A stretch of 64,000 bases of DNA from NCBI GenBank assembly GCA_027596075.1, contig JADGJC010000076.1, forward strand, positions 62,001-126,000. Reading direction: 5' to 3'. Numbering within the stretch: position 1 is the stretch's first letter; each line of letters starts with the position of its first letter. The notes below the pieces were generated by a model. That model saw only the letters and a list, made by a program, of their open reading frames with translations. It was not told where the DNA came from and made no database searches. Made by a program: the position numbers and the translations under genes. This document shows positions 45,040-54,449 of the stretch, one piece after another. This DNA comes from Rhizophlyctis rosea (Eukaryota > Chytridiomycota > Chytridiomycetes > Rhizophlyctidales > Rhizophlyctidaceae).

Positions 45040-45983
45040 CTGAATGTTGGAGGTGAGTACTGGAGTATGGTGTTGAGAGTGATAAGAGATTGTCAGCACA
45101 AGCGAAAACTGAACGCGCTGCAAATCCAAAGTGCAAATGAATTTGACCGTTCATGTGGCGCTTTCCGTGCCACCAGTCCAGATGCAGTGCCTCTCAAGAC
45201 ATGGTGTCGTTGGAACACTCGTGGACACCCTATTGGTATCATTTGTCATTATCGATGGAGCCAGCACGTTACTGCGCCTAATCAGTAGTAAAGCAAGTTA
45301 TGCGTCGCCGGACTGCACAACTTCAATCATGCTTTGTAATAGAATCATGAGAAGATCCGAACGCGTGTGCAATGTATGCAGTTGTTCCTCCCACATCCTC
45401 TTCCACCCACTCATTCCCTCCAAATGCAATTGACGATGTCTGTGGGTTCCTACCACAAAATGTGGGTCTAGCAGGTGCCGCAGGATGAGCGGGAGTGAGG
45501 TCGGACGGGCGACCCATGTCATAATTCGCTGGCGGTGAAGGGGCGGCAGTGGTGTCGCGTACAGGCGTCTTCCAATGCAACTCTGAGACGATTGACGATC
45601 TGCCATGCTGTGAACCTAAGGCTACCATGTGTAAACAAGTTGTCTATGAAGTTGGTGCGCGTGTTGCCAGCTTGAAGTGCCGTCGGGCCATTTCAAATTG
45701 CTCTTCACCCCAACTGCACACAACAACCTTCTAACCGGATGGGAAATCATCATCTCGGCGTGAGGAGCTTCTACTTCTGTAGTTGTGCAGTGCTCACTGA
45801 TGGCGGCTCAAAGACTTTATGGCTCACGGGGTAATTGGACACGTCCTCAAATCATGCGGGCAATTGGGATGATCATCCAAGTCTTCATGCGGGATGGTTG
45901 AAGGAAAGAACATAAACACAAGAATTCTATTTACCTCAAGACCCTAACCTAACACAGAAGCCGTTGGCACCTCCCACCTCCCG
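45040..45983. other. Spacer with a short family relic
   Basis: At 45600-45550 (minus) a phrase IVNRLRVALEDACTR after catggcag matches the start of exon 2 of the neighbouring family (VVKRLKTVLED). The remainder shows no gene. Confidence 0.45.
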
Positions 45984-46856
45984 TTACACTCGCGCATAAA
46001 ACGCATGTGTGGGGCCCATTTCCTGTGAGGGGTCCTCGAATTCCATGGCTAACACTTGACCATGTTCACCATGCAACCGAAACTTCATGCTCCTTCTCAT
46101 ACGGGGGTTCGCCAGATGCTGTTCGTGCCACCCTGAATGTTCCGATAGGTGCCAAGTGGCATACCAAGCCCTATCTAGACCTCGCAAATGAAGCTTTGTT
46201 AGTCATAATGGTTGCTCATCTCAATGGCAATTGTGATCATTTTTCGGTACCTGCTTTATCCCATTTCCTATCCATATGTAACTTCCCAAAACAAAAGCTG
46301 TGGACCGCAAAAGTGTCCCTTCCATCCGCCCCAATCTCGAGGAACGCATCCGCGCCACCTTTGTAAGGGCAGCCAGAGTCAATATCCCACCATTGAATCA
46401 ATCGGTATTTCCCAAAATATGACCCATTGCTAGATCGCGATTGAGTTCTATGGTCGGAGGCGGTTCTTCGAAATCATCAGCCAGCTCGAAATCGTCCACA
46501 TCCCAGTTGGGGTCAAGATCTTTATCAGCCCAATATGCAGAGCTGTCGGAGCCGTAGCTGGATCCAGTGGACGATACGGGAGACGATACTGACGAGTTGT
46601 CGTCCTCTTCGAGAGCATTGCCGGGTCCGAGTGTCAAGGTCAGGATTTTGTTCAGGAGGAGAGCAAAAGGATTGGTTTGGTCGTCGAGGAGATCTTTGAG
46701 GCGTTCGACAACCTGAAAAGTCGCATGTTCAACACCGACAACCGAGTCGACCAGCAACGAGCATTTCGACAAATGCTCATTACGCAAGCACATGATGAGC
46801 GTTACCTCTTTGGCATCCTCCTCCTCTAGCAGGCGCTTGGCGCGTAGTTTCGTCAC
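45984..46856 (-). pseudogene. Tandem family copy C, one frameshift
   Basis: Exon 1 46856-46806 (TKLRAKRLLEEEDAKE) begins with GTG where a related exon has ATG, and a stop lies upstream in frame. Exon 2 from 46712: VVERLKDLLDDQTNPFALLL, a Ser-rich then acidic linker, and IELNRDLAMG. One base is missing near 46428, and the domain resumes as YFGKYRLIQWWDIDSGC, DAFLEIGADGRDTFAVHSFC and FGKLHMDRKWDKAG. The last exon reads LDRAWYATWHLSEHSGWHEQ and ends GPTHAFYARV at 45984. The linker between modules differs completely from copies A and B, while the two ends are conserved. Confidence 0.6.
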
Positions 46857-48401
46857 ATCCTCATAATGTTCTTATGCACGCCTCGGTTTTCGAGTAATTC
46901 ACTGAACACAACGTGCAATCTTTTTGCATTCAGATTTTCTTTTGGCTGGTTGTTGGTTCTGTTGAACATTCGCCGCCCCAATGTCCAAGTGTCCAGTCCC
47001 TATTAGCCCAAATTTGTATTAAACATGTTTTGCCAATTTTGTCTTGCTTCATTTGTGCCGCCAACGGGCAGTGCCACCAAAAATCGAAGTTTCCTGGAAG
47101 GTTGCGACCGGGGAATGCCTAAAGACTGGTAGGGCCATATCTCCACATGGCAAGTATTTCATTCAAGAAATAAGAAGCATTCCAGCTGCTGATCATGGTT
47201 GAGGCATGATTGACGCGGCAAATGCAAACATTTCCACCTATTTTGCTCACTTCATTCGTTCCAGTCACGGTGCCTGAGAGCTTCAAAGTGTCGGAACGCT
47301 CAACACACCACCTATTCGTTTTAAAAGGTGATCCGCGCAATCCCCTCCGCTTCAAACGGGCGAAGCTTGACTGTATTTCATTATTTGTAGTGTATTTGTC
47401 TCATACTTCGCAATACACGAGTACACGTTCATCTCAGTCTCATCAAAAGCAGTGCAAGATCAAAAAGCATTCTGCACTTCCTATGAACCCTCCAATCCAT
47501 TCACCAATCGAAAGACAGTACCAGGAGTTCGGCTTTCCATTTCATATATTTTGCTATTGTCAATAAGCCTGTCCGGAGTATCGCGATGGCGATTGCCGCA
47601 CGACTGCTTGGGTGCTGGTAAAAACACTGGGCACTCTTGGCCGTCAGCGGTTCTGTCAGCGCGGCGATAGCCGCACCGTTAGACAGAGAGATTGCGTTCG
47701 CAGACCCGCAGCCACCTCTGGAAGCCAGACGCCAATGTGGAAGTTGCCGTATCGTGTCGCCAGGACCGTACCTCAAAAGACGCCTTTTGCAGCACTCAAT
47801 GCGACGCCCTTTGCAGCGGCTGCCCAAGCGCCAAACACAATCGTGTCTAGTGGCACAGCATGAAACATACTGTTTATCAATTGAGGCGCCTGCAGAAACT
47901 CCATTTAGCCTGCGACGATGCAAGTGCCCATTCATCAATTCTTGTTAAAGTCTTGGCCGTTGGAAATCACGAAATAGTGCGGGAATGCCCCATAACAGTG
48001 CCCTTGAAGCGCCTCACCGGCGCATCTGTTGGGTAGAACCCAGCAACGCAGGAAGCGCGGCGGTTGGTAAAGCGTCCTCCCAAGTTGCTGTTGTGGCGCT
48101 TCCGGCAGCGCCTTGGGGAGCCCCCTTGTCAGGTTGCTGTTATGACGCTTCTGACAGTGCTGGAACATCACTTAAATTACTCAATTAAACAATGTCCAGA
48201 ATGACTACGGCCAGCGCATCTAAGCAAAGGGGAAAAGTGTGACTGGCATGGTGTTTGCACTGGTAGTGTGTATTCCGGCCGGCGATTTCAGTAGGCCATG
48301 CAGAACAGTTTGGGACATTTAACATCCTCTAATGCATATGTGAGCTGATAGAAGTCTGCTGTTGTTGTCGACGTGTTGCCCCACTCCCTTGTAACGTACC
48401 T
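46857..48401. other. Gene-poor stretch
   Basis: Open frames on both strands at 47500-47950 look non-coding. An imperfect direct repeat occurs near 48070-48160 (gttgctgttgtggcgcttccggcagcgc against gttgctgttatgacgcttctgacagtgc). Nothing else supported. Confidence 0.4.
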
Positions 48402-48455
48402 GTTGAGAGTCCGCTTCCTCCAGCAACCTTTTTGCGCTCGCCTTGCGGGCCATAG
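48402..48455 (-). pseudogene. Orphan leader exon of the tandem family
   Basis: ATGGCCCGCAAGGCG opens MARKASAKRLLEEADSQQ, ending in CAG followed by the donor gtacgt. It matches the leader exons of copies A and C (KRLLEGEDSEQ, KRLLEEEDAKE). No second exon follows in the expected place, so this is either a relic or the start of a copy whose body was deleted. Confidence 0.5.
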
Positions 48456-49299
48456 TTACAAAATAAAAGAGATGCACGCGGGATGCTTTCTGTTAGTTCA
48501 TCGCGATGAGTGCAATTTTCTGGCGAATGAACTGTTCCAAGTCATTTGAGAAGCCAGCAAGCCTTATAGATTTGGCTGTTCAGACTTCGGCAGTATCTAC
48601 GCTGCTGTTTTCGGTGTTTTTATGAGCCGATTCGGAGAATGCATCACTCCAAAATGTCGAGTAACGAAAAGGTCTTCGTACTTCGACAAGGGCAAACGAG
48701 TTCAACAAGTCCTCCTTGTCTCATGGCGGCAGCAAAGAAAGTACCATCTGAGTACAGGTCATGCATGTGGATGCCAACCATGAGAGCTGGGAGTGTGTTA
48801 GGGGTGGCTGGTATGTCTGGATTTGGAACGGTGAGCATGTGGATGAAAGGGGTGAATGGGAAGAATGGTTGGAGGGACATCTACGGGCCACGACTGGGCA
48901 CTGCGTGCTTGATAAGGGTAACGGGGCAGAATCAACAAACGGAAAAGCCACCGAAATCCCGCAGCGGCCAATCTGGACGAAAGTCAACCGTTGGCAGCGA
49001 TACCGGTATCAGCATTCGTGGATATCCCTTGAAGCGGGAACCGTCAACCACGGGATAGCTCATTGGGACTCGGTGCCGAGAATAACAAATCCTCAGGATG
49101 GAAACAACATTGCGACCGCCTGGTATATATAGCTCTCTGCCGGAAAGATTTTCCTATCGTAGGGAGCAACCATCTTGGTGTATATGGGGCCCCACGCCTT
49201 GCCGGGTTTGATCGAAAACGATTCCGCGGGTACGGAGAACGGAAATTGACGCAACCCAACCCCGCTACGATTTTTCCATTGCCACCCAACGTGCACCCA
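48456..49299. other. Stretch before the protease-like relic
   Basis: Several overlapping plus-strand frames (48639-49132) share Trp/Gly-rich protein-like phrases (MHVDANHESWECVRGG) but none is consistent. They may be the decayed N-terminal part of the protease-like gene. Confidence 0.3.
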
Positions 49300-49790
49300 A
49301 CGTCAATTGTGATCTAGTAAAAGTTGGGCAAAGTAGTCGTCCTTGGGCGTTAGGTGTTCTGCACGGGGTTGGCGTTGTCTATCATGAAGGAGGACGGCGT
49401 AGTACCACCATTCATCCATCCTAAGAGGGTTCTGTTGGCCTATACGCCGGACCTTGACGGGTCAGAGTTAATGTTATGCGGTGACTCTGGGCCAGCCGTT
49501 TTTCGACGTGGAAATGGGGTTGTGATTGGGATGACGGCTGGCGTTTTGAGTATTTGACAAATGGAGAGACCACTATCGATTATTTCGCCTTGGTTTCCGA
49601 GATGAGACATGCTTTACACAGCTGGGATTTGGAGCTGACCCTCGGAGACTGTGTTGCGGAACCTGCCAATCTTGCGTCACGTATGAAGGCTTTCGGTATG
49701 AGAATCTCTATGTGGTTATTAAGGTTTAGACGTATGGGAATGAAGAGCGCGCAGCGCAGAACGGGTGACGGGCGGAAAAGAACTCTGTAG
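49300..49790 (+). pseudogene. Relic of a trypsin-like (GDSG) protease-like protein
   Basis: Successive frames read DLVKVGQSSRPWALGVLHGV, then KRVLLAYTPDLDGSELML and CGDSGPAVFRRGNGVVIGMT, then TNGETTIDYFALVSEMRHAL. This is the order of the C-terminal half of fungal trypsin-like fold proteins: a VGRSTG-like strand, the catalytic-Ser motif GDSG with a following FRR..VVIGM strand, and a terminal helix. Frame changes near 49428 and 49545 (apparently one T lost in GTTTTGAG) break it. The Asp-Ser-Gly is intact. The N-terminal half with His and Asp could not be recovered. Confidence 0.5.
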
Positions 49791-50143
49791 ACGTTATGCC
49801 TATCACTTTGTCGGGAAAGAAAGCTTCGTGACAAAGAGAGGAGGAGAAAACGCAAAGGTAGAAAGGGATGGAGGTGAACTTTTCTGAATATCAACAATCA
49901 CAATGACTACCATTTATATTTACAAACTGAAAGCCAACGCAAAAATGAAGAATGCATGACTTAGCAATACTAGCAAACCAGCCAGACTGCACACAGAACA
50001 TGGACTTTGATAATCCAACTCCTGCCAGACCATGCCTACAACAGATCAAACCTGACTGAATCTCTTTCTCTCTTCACCACCAAAAGCTGCATCCCCTCAA
50101 ACTCCTTCGGAAACAGTTTGCTTGCTTCTTCCTCATCCACATC
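49791..50143. other. Intergenic, no gene seen
   Basis: Convergent 3' flanks. If the TAG at 50146 were read through, a Glu-rich stretch (EEEASKLFPKEFEG) would follow in the same frame to about 50040, so the small membrane-protein gene may be longer than annotated. Confidence 0.35.
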
Positions 50144-50621
50144 CTATTTGAGCAACAAGAAAATGCCCAGCACGATCCAGTGCGACCAGGGCTCGTAGAA
50201 CCTCCCGTACATTGCGAACTGGAGCAGGCAATGCAATGACGGGTCCATTTCTTGTTGATATTTGAAGAAGGTGCTCTCAGCGTATGTGTATTGATCACCG
50301 GATTGCCAGGGATGGACTTGATATCTGTCTGGCGGGGCCTGGATATCTGCGGGATATGCCTGTCAGCGTGGTATCCATTTTGGTCATCCCCTGTGTCCAT
50401 GCAATCAATCAATACCTACCAGTGCCAGCGGGGATATGATCACTGTCAAAATTTGTCACGGGATTGTTTTGGTTTTGGACGGCTTCCGGCGCTGCCAGCG
50501 TCTCGTGCTCAGGTTGCAGATTGCCGGAGGTTGAGCGGGGAGGCTCCTGCTGGAGTGAAGTAAGTGGTATCGTCGAAGAACGTCCTTGGCGGAAAGACCG
50601 GATGATGGCTCCGAGGCACAT
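50144..50621 (-). CDS. Hypothetical 134-residue protein with a C-terminal membrane helix
   Basis: Two exons (50621-50420 and 50346-50144) join in phase (GT G/AT ATC). The protein begins MCLGAIIRSFRQGRSS, is Pro/Gln-rich in the middle, and ends WSHWIVLGIFLLLK, a hydrophobic segment at the extreme C-terminus, as in tail-anchored proteins. Start chosen at the ATG at 50621; the frame is open further upstream but without conserved look. The Met-Cys-Leu-Gly start and basic patch could favour membrane association. No family recognised. Confidence 0.45.
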
Positions 50622-52372
50622 CTTTGGCGAGTTTTGATCTGTCTGAAGGGAGTGGATTTGAAAACTGTCGAACTTTGGTTGGGCGGGTATGTTTGGACGC
50701 CTTGAATATTCTAAATTTGGTTCTTGATTGGATTTCAAAGATGAATGGGTACAGAGCAAGCGGGGACGATGGACTTTGGTAAAATATAAATGAATGTAGC
50801 TCATCGGAGCGGGGCAGGCTCTCAACCCATGATGCACTTCTTTCTCCCTCGACAGTGGAGGAGTTGGAGGTTTCAGATGGACAACATGTTGCGTCGGACT
50901 GCACAGTGGAGTAAACAGATTATGACACAGCTTGGTAAGCATCACACACACCTGAATCACAATGAGTAACCAGTCGCGAACATTCAGGGTCCTTCCACTC
51001 GTGATTCACCTACTGCTGGCATTATTAATCGCAAATCATTAGCACGCTCGTGACAACACCCAGGCATATGATAATCCCCAACAGAGTAGCGGATCAGCAC
51101 GGGCATCATAGGATCGATGGTCAATCAGCGATCCTCATGGACCCCTAGCTCTCGGGCATTCAAGCCCTTTGCGGTAGATTGCTCGGGCAAGTCTGACACC
51201 ACACCGAGCAGAAGGATCTGGGGATTGCTTGTCCAATCCGAAACCTACACGACCTTGAGGGTATGGGAAAAGCACACGCCTTGCTTTCTTTGCAGTGACC
51301 ATGCTCATGGTCATATGATAGCATTGCCCTCCCTGCGGATGGAGCGGGCCATTGTCACAGCCGCAGTTTGCTAAATGACTAATATAGTTCAAGGCGGCCA
51401 TGACCACATATTTCACAGGTCACTTGGGTCGGAGAATCGGAGTATTATCGCACTGCCATATGCTCCGCGCAGCCATTACAGAGCGGCTATTAGGCATATA
51501 CATATGTCACAAGTTAACGGACGCTTCTCGATCGGGTGTCATTACAAAAGCCGACCTTGATTGCTCATGTGTGAAGCCGTGAGTATAATAGACCACCGTC
51601 ATCACCTCCCTCCCCCTTTCCAAGCTTCGGACTTCCCCACACACTTTGTTGCTAGCTACATCCAAAAACACATCAACATACGAAGACATCGCAAATTGCC
51701 CCTCGTGCAAGTTCTGCTTTTCCACGCAACACTGAAACCAATCAGGAACTCCTCCACTCACCATACACCCCCACCCGAGACAATAGGCATCTCATTCCCC
51801 CACTTGCCAATCGACCGGTTTTCCCCGTCAATCAATCGGTGGCTCGGATTTATACGATCGCCTTACCGTGGACACACTGACTCGGAGTAACATCACATCT
51901 CTATCCGTGCCATCTCCCCCACTAAGCCCCACGCGTCAAAAAAGTCTCACCTCAACAGAGCCTCCAACCGTGTCATTGACGCATTTTCTCTTCTCATCAC
52001 TTTCTCAACTCTTTTGATTGATACACTTCGTTGATCGCACACATAAAAATAGCCAATCGGTACATCGTTTCCCTTTTCGTCGCGGCACCTGTTTGTTGCT
52101 CAATAACGACGTCTTGCCAATCATCTTGCTCGCTGCTCGCTCCATCGCAGTGGGCAACATCCTTTTAGCTCCCCGTTGACCTGTTTGATGTGTATGATTG
52201 TCATCGGCGGCAGGCTTTGCCGTCCTTTGGGTTATTGGTGGTTAGGTTTTCTGAATAATTAGTTGGGTTTTTAGTTTATTGTTCCTGTTCGTAGCTTTTT
52301 TTTCTTTTCGGATACCTCCCTTTTCCTATACCTACCGAATATACCCTACACGCTCGTTCTCTACACAGCCAA
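50622..52372. other. Long intergenic, promoter of the kinase
   Basis: The last 500 bp before the kinase are C/T-rich with tttcttttcgg and several ccct runs, typical of a fungal 5' leader. No gene or repeat recognised in the rest. Confidence 0.4.
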
Positions 52373-53914
52373 ATGATGGCTATTTTCCATCCGAGTGAGA
52401 CCCAGGTTGCTCCCGCTGCTGGACCTACTTCGGCGTCGTCAATGCTGAAGGAAGAAGGAGACAAGGAGGGGAAGGGCGACACTGAGGGTGATAGAAGGAG
52501 GGGCGAGAAGGTTCCCTGCGACGAGAGTGCCAGCCAGCATTCGACGGTGGAAGATACCAACCTACAAGACCTCAAACTCGACGACAAAACCAACCTACAA
52601 GACCTCAAACTCGACGACAAAACCCACAAACCACCCACAAACGCCTCCGTCCGCCCGGAAACTCCTCGCAACCGCACCTTCGACCTCCTCACCCCTCTTA
52701 AACGCTACATCCCCACCCGCTCCCCAGCCCCAACACCCAGCCCCACCCCCTCACACACTCCCGCCCCACCCTCAACCCCAACATCCTCCCCACCCACCAC
52801 CTCCCTCCGCGCCAAATACGGCAAACCTACCAACTTCCTCGGCCAAGGCTCCCACGGCTCCTGCTACCTCGTCCGCCGCCCCTCCGACGACCGCGCCTTC
52901 TGCGTCAAAGAATTCCGCAAACGCTCCCCCGACCAATCCCAAAAAGAATGGATCAAAAAACTCACAAGCGAATACTGCATCGGGTCTCTCCTCCACCATC
53001 CCAACATCATCGAAACTCACGACTTGATCTTCGATCGTCCGGCTCACCACAATAACGCGCATAACCCGAATGGGCCGTTGAGGGTTTATACAGTCATGGA
53101 TCTCTGTCCGGGGGGAGACTTGTTTACGTGTATTACGAGTCATCCACAACCGATGACAATCCAGCATGCGAATTGTATTTTCGTGCAGTTGTTAAAGGGA
53201 GTGGAGTACCTCCACAACCTCGGCGTATGCCACCGAGACCTAAAACCAGAAAACTGCCTCTTCGACGAACACGACCGCTTAAAAATCATCGATTTCGGTA
53301 GCGCGGACGTGTTCCGTATGCCATGGGGTCTAATCGGCCTCGACCCTACACCCACCACATTTCCATCTCCCTCCTCCTCACCAACCCTCCCACCAACCAC
53401 GGGAATCCACTCATCCCCACCAACCCTCGACTGCGACACCACTCATCACGAACAAACCCACATCCCCAACTCCCCGCCACTAACACCCGAAACCCCAAAA
53501 ATCCACCCCTCAAAAGGCTGCCACGGCTCCCTCCCCTACATCGCGCCGGAAGAACACCCTTCCCCCTCCTCCTCCCTTCACTCCTCCACCCACACCCCAC
53601 CACCAACCTACGACGGCACAAAAGTAGATATATGGTCCCTCGCAATAATCTACATCACGATCCTCACTAAACGTTTCCCCTGGCGTTGTGCTTCTATGCG
53701 TGATCCCGATTACGCTCTTTACGTCCGCACGGGTCGACATAAGCTGATTGATTCGCTTCCGGAGGAGGTGGCGGGGACGGTGAGGAGGATGTTGAGTGTT
53801 GGTGCTGGGAAGAGGCCCGGGGTGGGGGAGATTTTGAGTGAGGAGTGGGTCAGGAATGTGAGAGTGTGTGGGGAGGGCGGGGAGTGGCATGGGCATGGGA
53901 AGTGTGGGCGGTGA
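52373..53914 (+). CDS. Ser/Thr kinase of the Hal5/Npr1 family
   Basis: A single exon of 513 codons; ATGATG at 52373. After a disordered N-terminus and a Pro/Thr-rich linker the kinase domain starts at about residue 148: FLGQGSHGSCYLVRR (Gly loop), CVKEFRKR (Lys), YCIGSLLHHPNIIE, HRDLKPENCLF (catalytic loop), IIDFGSADVF (DFG), GSLPYIAPEE (APE) and KVDIWSLAIIYITILTKRFPW. HRDLKPENCL, DFGSA.VF and the RRFPW-like end define the fungal Hal4/Hal5/Npr1 group, which tunes ion and nutrient transporters. Two oddities: an exact 33-bp tandem duplication (TNLQDLKLDDK twice, residues 62-83), and about 85 extra Pro/Ser/Thr-rich residues inside the activation segment. The 5' two thirds use C-ending codons and the last 150 bp G-ending codons. 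Confidence 0.92.
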   Translation: MMAIFHPSETQVAPAAGPTSASSMLKEEGDKEGKGDTEGDRRRGEKVPCDESASQHSTVEDTNLQDLKLDDKTNLQDLKLDDKTHKPPTNASVRPETPRNRTFDLLTPLKRYIPTRSPAPTPSPTPSHTPAPPSTPTSSPPTTSLRAKYGKPTNFLGQGSHGSCYLVRRPSDDRAFCVKEFRKRSPDQSQKEWIKKLTSEYCIGSLLHHPNIIETHDLIFDRPAHHNNAHNPNGPLRVYTVMDLCPGGDLFTCITSHPQPMTIQHANCIFVQLLKGVEYLHNLGVCHRDLKPENCLFDEHDRLKIIDFGSADVFRMPWGLIGLDPTPTTFPSPSSSPTLPPTTGIHSSPPTLDCDTTHHEQTHIPNSPPLTPETPKIHPSKGCHGSLPYIAPEEHPSPSSSLHSSTHTPPPTYDGTKVDIWSLAIIYITILTKRFPWRCASMRDPDYALYVRTGRHKLIDSLPEEVAGTVRRMLSVGAGKRPGVGEILSEEWVRNVRVCGEGGEWHGHGKCGR

Positions 53915-54449
53915 GGTGGTGTGTATTGGTGCTTCGGCAAGGTGGTCAGGATGCGAAGCAGTTGGAGTAGCGTTGCATAGCTGTTATTTCTTGGCAGTAA
54001 GCATATAACATCAGCATAGCGGTTTTGTCCTCCTTGCTTTTGTATAGTGCGTTTTCAGATGTGTAAACTACTCTACGTGTATTTTGTGAAGAAGTAATGA
54101 AAAACAAACTTGTGTATCCTCGTATTTCAAATTGGTATCGTCATGACATGCAAAATGATGTGCAACAGATCGAGGATTTGTCGACAGTAAATCTTTTTCT
54201 GATTGAAACGAAAGTGATTACAGGAAAAAATAAATCCCAAACGCCTCCACTATCTACTTACAAACCCCCAACTCGTCCATCCCAACACTCCCACCACGAA
54301 GAAAAACAAGAAATACCTACAAAGCAAAAACAGAAAGCACGAACGCAACTAAATCATGTACAGATGCCGAATCCATCCCACCCCTTTTCAACAAAATAAC
54401 TTACTCCAAATAAATTACCCTCCACCAACCTCACAACCCTCTCACCCCG
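53915..54449. other. Convergent intergenic region
   Basis: 3' flanks of the kinase and of katanin p80. AT-rich, with no gene seen. Confidence 0.45.

Noticed and set aside
41538..46856. Tandem family as a CRISPR-like or satellite array
   Set aside because: Units are kilobase-sized, spaced irregularly and contain introns and coding domains. They are gene copies, not short repeats.
47501..47938. Overlapping open frames on both strands
   Set aside because: Neither has protein-like composition or a recognisable motif; probably GC-rich non-coding sequence.
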